Source: Caldisericota bacterium (GTDB lineage: Bacteria > Caldisericota > Caldisericia > B22-G15). Taken from it: 7,642 nt of DNA. A program made the position numbers and the translations under genes. Under the pieces are notes generated by a model. That model saw only the letters and a program-made list of their open reading frames with translations, did no database searches and was not told the DNA's origin. The stretch is taken from contig QMOO01000057.1 of NCBI GenBank assembly GCA_003648245.1, forward strand, positions 1 through 7,642. The letters are read 5' to 3'. Shown here piece after piece: positions 1 to 5,472 of the stretch. Every line of letters begins with the position of its first letter. The first letter of the stretch is position 1.

Positions 1-717
1 CTTTCTAAAGGTGCTGTGCGTGGTTTAATGCCAGATGATTACTCTGATGAAAAATGGAGAGATGATAGATATAAAGCCTTAAAGTTCATAAAATCTTACC
101 TTCCGGATAAGATTGTAGTATTCAATGGACTTCACAGTGGAAACGGTGCAGAAAAGAGTCTTGAGTTTACAGACGGAGGTATGTGGGAAACCTTTATATT
201 CAATCCAAACACTGGAAATTATTTTGGAGAGAAGAAATGGGAAGAAGTTATTAACTTAGTGGAAAGAAATAAAGATGGAAAGAAGATATCCCTTGTGGTA
301 AAGAAGAAAGGAATTACAGAAAATTTAAAAGATAGATTGTTTGCCATGACAAGTTATCTTCTGGTAAGCAGTGAGAATGTGTCCTTTACTCTGGTTGATT
401 TAAATTATGACAAATTAAATTCCATATTTTATTATCCAGAGTATGAACTTAACTTAGGTTTACCTATTGGGGAGTTTGAAAACGAAGGAGGAATATACAA
501 AAGAGAGTTTGAAAATGCAGTTATTTTTGTAAATCCAGGTAAGAGCGAAAGTTACACCGCCACTTTAGATGAAGTCTACAAGAAAGTGATTCCTTCTGGA
601 GGTGGTCCAGTTGGTGAGGATGGAACATACAGTGGAAAAATCAGGTATGAAACAGTTAGTGGAGAAATAAGACTGCTCCCTCAAAGCGGCATAATTCTTT
701 TAAAACAAAATGATTAG
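1..717 (+). CDS. Putative glycoside hydrolase (GHL15-like), C-terminal part, 5' end outside window
   Basis: The frame is open from base 1 to a TAG at 715-717, giving 238 visible residues, so the true start lies upstream. A GTG at 16 could serve as a start, but it has no convincing SD and would remove the catalytic part. The visible protein begins with GLMPDDY, a likely barrel strand end with paired acids. It continues with KIVVFNGLHSG and DGGMWETF, which look like TIM-barrel strand ends. The segment YPEYELNLGLPIGEF leads into a C-terminal beta-sandwich with YKREFENAVIFVNPG and a final LLPQSGIILLK. This order (barrel, 'LG-P-G' segment, 'R-F-NG-V-VNP' sandwich) is what I know from hypothetical glycoside hydrolases of the GHL15 type and related alpha-amylase-like proteins. 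Substrate and location cannot be judged without the N-terminus. It lies upstream of the ABC operon but is separated from it by that operon's own promoter, so a functional link is unproven. Confidence 0.6.
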   Translation, partial: LSKGAVRGLMPDDYSDEKWRDDRYKALKFIKSYLPDKIVVFNGLHSGNGAEKSLEFTDGGMWETFIFNPNTGNYFGEKKWEEVINLVERNKDGKKISLVVKKKGITENLKDRLFAMTSYLLVSSENVSFTLVDLNYDKLNSIFYYPEYELNLGLPIGEFENEGGIYKREFENAVIFVNPGKSESYTATLDEVYKKVIPSGGGPVGEDGTYSGKIRYETVSGEIRLLPQSGIILLKQND

Positions 718-763
718 CGAGAAGTCAGATTAAGGGGTGTGCATAAAAATACATTGTGCAGAG

Positions 764-817
764 TTCAGGCTTTAAATTAATAAATTTATATACAACCTGA
801 AAGTGTTTTAATTTTTA
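764..817 (+). terminator. Weak hairpin, possible terminator of the upstream gene
   Basis: TTCAGG (764-769) and CCTGAA (796-801) form a 6-bp inverted repeat. The 26-nt AT-rich loop holds a smaller pairing, TAAAT (773-777) with ATTTA (784-788). A T-rich stretch, GTTTTAATTTTT, follows. It sits between the stop at 717 and the promoter at 823, where a terminator would be expected. The short stem and long loop make it weak, so it may be chance in AT-rich DNA. Confidence 0.3.
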
Positions 818-822
818 AACTC

Positions 823-850
823 TTGACAATATACAAAATTTGTGTATAAT
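823..850 (+). promoter_or_regulatory. Sigma-70-type promoter of the amino-acid ABC operon
   Basis: TTGACA at 823-828 and TATAAT at 845-850 are both perfect consensus hexamers, separated by 16 nt. Transcription would start near 857, giving a leader of about 30 nt before the ATG at 887. That is too short for a riboswitch or an attenuator. The spacer region contains an inverted repeat (listed separately) that could be an operator. Confidence 0.85.
830..848 (+). promoter_or_regulatory. Inverted repeat overlapping the promoter, candidate operator
   Basis: TATACA (830-835) and TGTATA (843-848) form perfect 6-bp arms around the 7-nt centre AAATTTG. The repeat fills the -35/-10 spacer and runs into the -10 box, where a dimeric repressor would block RNA polymerase. 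It does not match any regulator site I can name with confidence. Part of the symmetry comes from the TATA of the -10 box itself, so chance is possible. Confidence 0.35.
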
Positions 851-886
851 ATTACAGCAAATCTATAATTCCAAGGAGGTAACACA

Positions 887-1891
887 ATGAGGAGGAGTAT
901 TTTATTTATTTTGCTCCTGAGCCTCATTCTCACATTCTCCTTCGGATGTGGGAAGAAGGCAACTACTTTGGCAGGCGTGGTAAAGGATGAGGATGGTAAT
1001 CCTCTACAGGGTATCGTGGTTTCTCTTGACGGTCAGACAGCTACTACTGATGAGAATGGTAAATACTTGTTTAAAGATCTTGAAGAAGGAACCTACAAAC
1101 TTACAGTTTCAGTGAAAGATTTCTACCCATTTGAAGCAAGTGTAAATGTCAAATCTGGAGAAAATACAAAAAATATCGGGCTTAAACATACCACCCTTGC
1201 CAAAGCCAAAAAAAGAGGTTACCTCCTTGTTGGCTCAGAGGTGGCTTATGCCCCCTTTGAATTCATGCAAGATGGTAATCCAACTGGCTTTGACATAGAA
1301 CTTATTAAGGAGATAAGCAAGGAGATGGGTTTATCTGAACCAAAGATAATAGACACAGCATGGGATGGAATCTTTGCCGCGTTAAAGAGTGAGAAGTTTG
1401 ATATTATCATTTCTGCAGTCACCATAACAGAGGAGAGAAGCAAAGAGATGCTCTTCTCAGATCCATACTACGATTCAGGTCAGATTATTGCTGTAAGAAA
1501 GGACAACAACGAGATTAAAAGTGAGGCCGATCTTGTTGGTAAGGTGGTTGGAGTTCAGATTAATACCACTGGAGATTTTGCTGCTCAGGATATTAAGGGA
1601 ATAAAGGAGATAAGAAGATACGACGATATTCAGCAGGCCTTCCAGGATCTTGAAATAGGTAGAATTGATGCAGTTATAAATGACCTCCCGGTATCTGCTT
1701 ACTATGCGAGCACAAGACCAGACATTAAACTTGTTGGAAAGCTTCTAACTGTTGAGCAGTATGGTATAGCTGCAAGACTTGGTGATAATGATCTTATTGA
1801 AGAGATAAACAAAGCCCTTAAAAAAATAAAAGAAAGCGGAAAGTATAAAGAACTATATATAAAATGGTTTGGCGTTGAACCACCTCAATAG
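887..1891 (+). CDS. Amino-acid ABC transporter substrate-binding lipoprotein with N-terminal carboxypeptidase-regulatory-like domain
   Basis: This 334-residue exported lipoprotein captures a polar amino acid for the permease and ATPase encoded next. The start is set by AAGGAGGT at 873-880, six nt before the ATG. Residues 1-20 are a lipoprotein signal peptide (MRR, hydrophobic core, lipobox SFGC) with Cys21 as the lipidated residue. Residues 28-100 match a carboxypeptidase-regulatory-like Ig-fold (AGVVKDEDGNPLQG, TTDENGKYLFKDL, GTYKLTVSV). Residues 104-334 are a family 3 solute-binding domain (SBP_bac_3): VAYAPFEF (119-126), ISAVTITEERSKE with Arg184 expected to bind the ligand carboxylate, FSDPYY (190-195), and Asp266 in DAVINDLPV expected to bind the alpha-amino group. 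By homology with GlnH/HisJ the fold is complete, so the extra domain is an addition and not a replacement. The specific amino acid cannot be told. The extra N-terminal domain is unusual for this family. Confidence 0.93.
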   Translation: MRRSILFILLLSLILTFSFGCGKKATTLAGVVKDEDGNPLQGIVVSLDGQTATTDENGKYLFKDLEEGTYKLTVSVKDFYPFEASVNVKSGENTKNIGLKHTTLAKAKKRGYLLVGSEVAYAPFEFMQDGNPTGFDIELIKEISKEMGLSEPKIIDTAWDGIFAALKSEKFDIIISAVTITEERSKEMLFSDPYYDSGQIIAVRKDNNEIKSEADLVGKVVGVQINTTGDFAAQDIKGIKEIRRYDDIQQAFQDLEIGRIDAVINDLPVSAYYASTRPDIKLVGKLLTVEQYGIAARLGDNDLIEEINKALKKIKESGKYKELYIKWFGVEPPQ

Positions 1892-1899
1892 TTGAGGTG
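1881..1899 (+). promoter_or_regulatory. Hairpin sequestering the permease SD, stop codon in the loop
   Basis: CACCTCAA (1881-1888) and TTGAGGTG (1892-1899) pair perfectly over 8 bp. The 3-nt loop is exactly the TAG stop of the binding-protein gene. The right arm contains the GAGGTGA SD (1894-1900) for the permease ATG at 1904. In mRNA the SD would be hidden until a ribosome finishing the upstream gene opens the stem. That would couple permease translation to binding-protein translation. No U-tract follows, so it is not an intrinsic terminator, but it could also protect the upstream message from 3' exonucleases. Confidence 0.6.
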
Positions 1900-1903
1900 A
1901 AGT

Positions 1904-2566
1904 ATGGATTTTAAGTTTTCCCTTTTTCTTTCCTCCCTTCCCTATCTTCTGAAGGGAGCGAAAGTTACTATTACCCTGAGTCTTGTATCTGTTGGAATTG
2001 GGCTTCTCATTGGACTTGGTGCCGCGCTCCTTAAGATAAGTAAGAACTTAATTTTCAGAACTCTGGGGAGTACCTATGTTGAAGTGATAAGGGGTACTCC
2101 CCTTCTTCTCCAGATAATGATAACCTACTACGGTCTTCCTGCAGTCGGTATAAAACTTGATGCAATAACAGCCGGTATTGTTGCTCTGTCCGTAAACTCA
2201 GGTGCATACTGTGCTGAAATATTCAGAGCAGGAATTGAATCCATAGAGAAAGGGCAGATGGAGGCAGCAAGATCTCTGGGTATGACTTATGCACAGGCAA
2301 TGAGATATGTAATTCTTCCTCAGGCTATAAAAAGAGTAGTCCCACCTCTAACAAATGAGTTTGTTGCAATGCTTAAGGACTCATCCCTTGTTTCCACCAT
2401 AGCAGTGGCAGAGCTTTTAAGAAGAGGAAGGCAACTTATGGGTACACTTGCAAATGTGTGGAGTCCCCTTATAGGTGTTGGTCTTATATATCTTGTAATG
2501 ACTATCCCTCTTACACAGCTTGCACAGAGAATGGAAAGGAGGTTGAGAAGAAGTGAAGCTCACTAA
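1904..2566 (+). CDS. Polar amino-acid ABC transporter permease (GlnP/HisM family)
   Basis: This 220-residue inner-membrane protein forms the translocation channel. As the only permease gene in the operon it probably acts as a homodimer. It has about five hydrophobic helices (roughly 20-43, 55-80, 86-107, 150-172 and 186-206). Family hallmarks are [12 protein letters not shown] (59-70), [16 protein letters not shown] (99-114) and the EAA coupling loop EAARSLGM...ILPQA (120-141), which docks to the ATPase. The length is normal for the HisM/GlnP group. The ATG at 1904 follows a GAGGTGA SD that lies in the hairpin at 1881-1899, 12 nt after the upstream stop. The 3' end overlaps the ATPase gene by 14 nt, so the two are likely made in step. 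Confidence 0.95.
   Translation: MDFKFSLFLSSLPYLLKGAKVTITLSLVSVGIGLLIGLGAALLKISKNLIFRTLGSTYVEVIRGTPLLLQIMITYYGLPAVGIKLDAITAGIVALSVNSGAYCAEIFRAGIESIEKGQMEAARSLGMTYAQAMRYVILPQAIKRVVPPLTNEFVAMLKDSSLVSTIAVAELLRRGRQLMGTLANVWSPLIGVGLIYLVMTIPLTQLAQRMERRLRRSEAH
2535..2543 (+). promoter_or_regulatory. SD that fixes the GTG start of the ATPase gene
   Basis: AAAGGAGGT lies inside the permease coding sequence, nine nt before the GTG at 2553. It supports GTG over the ATG at 2566, which would hit a stop after four codons. The start therefore lies 14 nt before the end of the permease gene. Confidence 0.8.
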
Positions 2567-3299
2567 TGATTCCCTTATAAGCGTGAGGAATTTATACAAG
2601 AGGTTTGGAGATCTTGAGGTCCTTAAAAACATAAACTTTGATCTTAAAGAGAAAGAGGTTTTGGTTATAGTTGGTCCCTCCGGTGCAGGTAAATCTACAC
2701 TTATAAGATGTATAAACAGATTGGAAGAACCAACAGAAGGGGAAATATGGTTTGAAGGAAGAAAGATAGATGAAAAGGCAAACCTGAATAAATTAAGGGA
2801 GAAGATAGGAATGGTATTTCAGAGATTCAATCTCTTTCCTCATCTCACTGCTATCCAGAACATAATGCTTGCATTAAAGGTTGTAAAGAAGATGAAGGAC
2901 GAGGAGGCAAGAGAAGTTGCACTCCATTTTCTTAAAAAAGTTGGTCTTGAAGAAAGGAAAGATCACTTTCCACATCAGCTCTCTGGTGGAGAACAGCAGA
3001 GGGTGGCAATAGCAAGGGCACTGGCTATGCAACCAGATGTAATGCTTTTTGATGAGCCCACTTCAGCTATTGATATAGAGCTTATAAAAGAGGTTCTGGA
3101 TGTAATGAAAGAGCTTGCTAAAGAAGGTATGACCATGATAGTGGTAACTCATGAGATGGGGTTTGCAAGGGAGGTTGGAGATAGAATAATATTTATGGAC
3201 AAAGGAGAGATTGTAGAGGAGAACAAACCTGTTGAGTTCTTTAAAAATCCAAAAACAGAGAGAGCAAGAAGATTCCTGTCAAAGATACTAAATATTTGA
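2553..3299 (+). CDS. Polar amino-acid ABC transporter ATP-binding protein (GlnQ/HisP family)
   Basis: This 248-residue cytoplasmic ATPase powers the uptake system. All nucleotide-binding motifs are present: A-loop aromatic Phe18, Walker [10 protein letters not shown] (41-49), Q-loop Gln90, signature LSGGEQQ (143-149), Walker B VMLFDEP (163-169) with catalytic Glu168, and switch His200 in VVTHEM. The stretch RCINRLEEP (52-60) is typical of the polar amino-acid subgroup. The start is GTG with an SD inside the permease gene. The D-loop reads SAID followed by IEL, where the subgroup normally has SALD followed by PEL. These changes are conservative and probably do not abolish activity. It is the last gene of the operon; its stop lies just before a strong terminator. 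Confidence 0.96.
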   Translation: MKLTNDSLISVRNLYKRFGDLEVLKNINFDLKEKEVLVIVGPSGAGKSTLIRCINRLEEPTEGEIWFEGRKIDEKANLNKLREKIGMVFQRFNLFPHLTAIQNIMLALKVVKKMKDEEAREVALHFLKKVGLEERKDHFPHQLSGGEQQRVAIARALAMQPDVMLFDEPTSAIDIELIKEVLDVMKELAKEGMTMIVVTHEMGFAREVGDRIIFMDKGEIVEENKPVEFFKNPKTERARRFLSKILNI

Positions 3300-3305
3300 G
3301 GTGTT

Positions 3306-3345
3306 AATAACAAGGGGGGAGTTTCCCCCTTGTTATTTTTCTTTT
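3306..3345 (+). terminator. Intrinsic terminator of the ABC operon, between convergent operons
   Basis: Arms 3306-3318 and 3325-3337 are perfectly complementary over 13 bp, with five G-C pairs nearest the loop. The loop is the 6-nt GAGTTT, and TTTCTTTT follows. This is a strong plus-strand terminator. The minus-strand gene ends inside the right arm (its TAA is 3335-3333), so the same hairpin also caps that transcript. On the minus strand it is followed by AACACC with no U-tract, so release in that direction would be weaker or need another factor. Confidence 0.92.
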
Positions 3346-3725
3346 AAGCCCTCAATGAAGCTTGAAATGAAACTCAAAGGGAGTTTCATCATTTCAAGCC
3401 CTGCCTTTTTTGCTGAGTGTGCACATACTTTGACGAATTCTTTTACAAGTTCCTTACCCTTTCCTGCTATCTCCAGACCCTCTTTAAATCCCTCTACCAC
3501 TACGGAAGAGACTTTCCCTGTATTGTGTCCGAGTTTGGTGGTAATTCTTTTTGTTTCCTGAAGAAGATAATCTGTGATCTCTTCAATGTTTTCTGGCTTT
3601 ATCTCATCTTTAAACTTTTCCACAACGGCAGCCACTGTCTTTTTAACCTCATCCTCCTTCAATTCTTTAGTTGATAGAGCTTTCTCTAAGCTGTTTGTTA
3701 GATCCTCCTTTAATTTTTCTACCAT
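3333..3725 (-). CDS. Small charged helical protein of unknown function, last gene of the RND operon
   Basis: I do not recognise a family for this 130-residue protein. It has no signal peptide or clear membrane segment, so it is probably cytoplasmic. It is rich in Lys and Glu and predicted almost wholly helical. There is a helical N-terminal half (about 1-62, with few Gly and one Pro) and a break around LGHNTG (65-70). A second amphipathic region follows (72-128) with VVEGFKEGLEIAGKGKELVKEF, Cys101, His103 and a more hydrophobic tail, MMKLPLSFISSFIEGL. The start is supported by GAGGAGGTG at 3731-3739, five nt before the ATG. It lies 18 nt after the coiled-coil gene, so it is likely co-transcribed with the transporter. 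The amphipathic helices loosely recall phasin-like or membrane-surface-binding proteins, but that is only a guess. Confidence 0.8.
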   Translation of the reverse strand: MVEKLKEDLTNSLEKALSTKELKEDEVKKTVAAVVEKFKDEIKPENIEEITDYLLQETKRITTKLGHNTGKVSSVVVEGFKEGLEIAGKGKELVKEFVKVCAHSAKKAGLEMMKLPLSFISSFIEGLKEK

Positions 3726-3743
3726 TTTTACACCTCCTCAAAG

Positions 3744-5471
3744 TTAATTATACTTTATTTTAATAATAAATTCTACATTTCCTTCAGCATCTTCAGGCTT
3801 TCCGATGAAAGACTCAACCTTCTTTACAAGTTCCTTCTTTCTCTCCATCTCCTCTTTTTTATCCTCAAACTCCTTTTTCCCTTCCTCTACTCCCTTTTTC
3901 ATTTCATCCATACCTGATATGGTTACAGAAAGTCCAGGAACATCTTTTCCCATGATCTTACCTGAATTAGAAATTGCCTTAAGGACATTAACTAAATCCA
4001 TAAACTTCTCTGTTATATCGGTGGATAAGGCACCTATACCTTCTTTAAGTCCTTCACCCATCTTTTTTAAATTCAAGGAGAAACCTTTCAAACCCGGTGT
4101 AACTACTCCGTTTATCTCTCCACCTTCTGAAAGGGTGATTAGCGTTTTTTTCATCTCAATATTTCCATCCACCAGAGCGTTTACACCATACAAACCCTGT
4201 TTGATCATATTCAATGAGCCTATCACTTCGTCCATTCCTTTAGAGAGTCTCTCTAAGTTTTCCTTTGTTTCCTTGAAAGAGGGGATCCTTATTCCATCTG
4301 GTGTAATGCCGCCCTCGAGGAGAAGTTTTATCAGAGCCTCTTCCTTCTTAAGGGTTTCTAAAAGGGATAAGGTTACAGGACTTTGAGTATTTTCAGCAAG
4401 TTTTTGTGATGTGTTGTTTAGTTCAAGAATATTTTTTGTTATAGCGCTATATGCATCCATCAGTGAAACAATCATATCTATTCCTTCTTTCTCTCTTTTA
4501 AGCCCAATAATTATACTGTCAATTCCTTCTGGTAGATCCTTTAATTTGGATAACTCCTGTTCATCAATTTTTTCAGAGAGCATAAGAAGTACATCCCCCT
4601 CAGATTTTATCCCTTCAGATATCATATTTATTCCCTTTATCAGTTCGTTAAACTGTGAAAAGTCCATCTTGTTGAGTCCACTCTCAAGATTAGTTCTTGT
4701 TTCATCTATTATCGTTTTTTGAGCCTTTACAAGAGATAGAAGTTTATCAATACCGCCTTCCAACTCATCAAAAACCTCTGGTTCAGGGATATCTACAGAA
4801 AAATAGGATGGTATGACAGTGATTATAATCTCTGGAAGTGAAATACTTTCACTTTCAAACTCTATGAATCCGCTATCCTCTGGATCAAGTATGAGTGTAA
4901 GATTCACCTGGTATTTTCTCCCCATAATCATAGGTTTAAAATCACCACTTACTTTTACATTCTTCACTTTTTCTGTATCAAGAGATGTTGTAAGTATGGC
5001 GAGCAGTGGCACAGTTTCACTGTCAACTTTAAGGTCTGTTTTAGCAGAAATATCTATTCTTAAGTTTCCGTTCTGCCCCTTCACCTTCTCTACAGGCATC
5101 TCTTTTCCATTAAGAAAATATTTTATATTTATACTAAAAGGTATCTTACCCACATAATTTCCCCTGTAATATACATCACTTATGTCTTTACTTTCTCCTT
5201 TTATAAGAACAAAACCATCTTTTACTTCAATACTACCTTCACCATACATCTTTCTTACATCGTGAAGATCCTTAATAGGGTCTTTTACTTCAAACTTCCC
5301 CTTCCCTTTAACTCTTATCCAATCCACAAGAATTTTCTCTTCAAAATTTCCATATGGATCTGATAAGATATAGACTGTTTCACTATCCTTTACCTTTGTC
5401 TGTGAAAATGTAGAGAATAGAGGTACAAATGTGAAAATTGTCATTGCTATGATTATAATTAATTTCTTCAT
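3744..5471 (-). CDS. Exported coiled-coil protein related to YhgE/Pip-type partners of MMPL transporters
   Basis: This 575-residue protein has a signal peptide (MKK, hydrophobic 4-19, possible cleavage near STFS-Q at 23/24) and so acts outside the cytoplasm. Residues 28-225 are a beta-rich domain with DSETVYILSDPYGNFEEKILVDW, a ligand-free 'VKG' strand region, GKIPFSINIKYFLNGKEM and KGQNGNLRIDI. I know this arrangement from firmicute and actinobacterial exported proteins with X-X-X-Leu-X-X-Gly heptads. Residues 235-360 are coiled coil with glycines seven apart (280/287 and 316/323/330). Residues 380-545 hold three related units with a short GG...PG insert, and 520-555 is a charged coil. Unlike YhgE itself, no transmembrane helix is seen at the C-terminus. 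Its AAGGAGGTG SD (5476-5484) lies inside the MMPL gene and only 1 nt separates the two genes. It probably works with that transporter as its extracytoplasmic arm. Confidence 0.8.
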   Translation of the reverse strand: MKKLIIIIAMTIFTFVPLFSTFSQTKVKDSETVYILSDPYGNFEEKILVDWIRVKGKGKFEVKDPIKDLHDVRKMYGEGSIEVKDGFVLIKGESKDISDVYYRGNYVGKIPFSINIKYFLNGKEMPVEKVKGQNGNLRIDISAKTDLKVDSETVPLLAILTTSLDTEKVKNVKVSGDFKPMIMGRKYQVNLTLILDPEDSGFIEFESESISLPEIIITVIPSYFSVDIPEPEVFDELEGGIDKLLSLVKAQKTIIDETRTNLESGLNKMDFSQFNELIKGINMISEGIKSEGDVLLMLSEKIDEQELSKLKDLPEGIDSIIIGLKREKEGIDMIVSLMDAYSAITKNILELNNTSQKLAENTQSPVTLSLLETLKKEEALIKLLLEGGITPDGIRIPSFKETKENLERLSKGMDEVIGSLNMIKQGLYGVNALVDGNIEMKKTLITLSEGGEINGVVTPGLKGFSLNLKKMGEGLKEGIGALSTDITEKFMDLVNVLKAISNSGKIMGKDVPGLSVTISGMDEMKKGVEEGKKEFEDKKEEMERKKELVKKVESFIGKPEDAEGNVEFIIKIKYN

Positions 5472-5472
5472 A

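Noticed and set aside
16..717. GTG at 16 as the true start of the first gene
   Set aside because: The frame stays open to base 1, there is no properly spaced SD, and the protein would lack most of a catalytic barrel. A gene cut by the window edge is more likely.
738..760. Direct repeat TGTGCA at 738-743 and 755-760 as a regulator site
   Set aside because: Only 6 bp, far upstream of the promoter and with no further copies noted; chance is adequate.
718..886. Riboswitch or T-box leader before the ABC operon
   Set aside because: The predicted transcription start near 857 leaves only about 30 nt of leader, too short for either.
2566..2568. ATG overlapping the permease stop as the ATPase start
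   Set aside because: Its frame ends after four codons. The GTG at 2553 has a good SD and leads into the full ATPase.
3301..3674. Plus-strand open frames across the terminator and opposite the 130-residue gene
   Set aside because: One would start within the terminator region and the other lacks an SD. The minus-strand frame has a strong SD and operon context.
3805..5157. Long plus-strand open frames opposite the coiled-coil gene (3805-4386, 4411-4722, 4813-5157)
   Set aside because: They are Ser/Phe/Pro-rich antisense images of a Lys/Glu-rich gene, without SD sites or recognisable domains.
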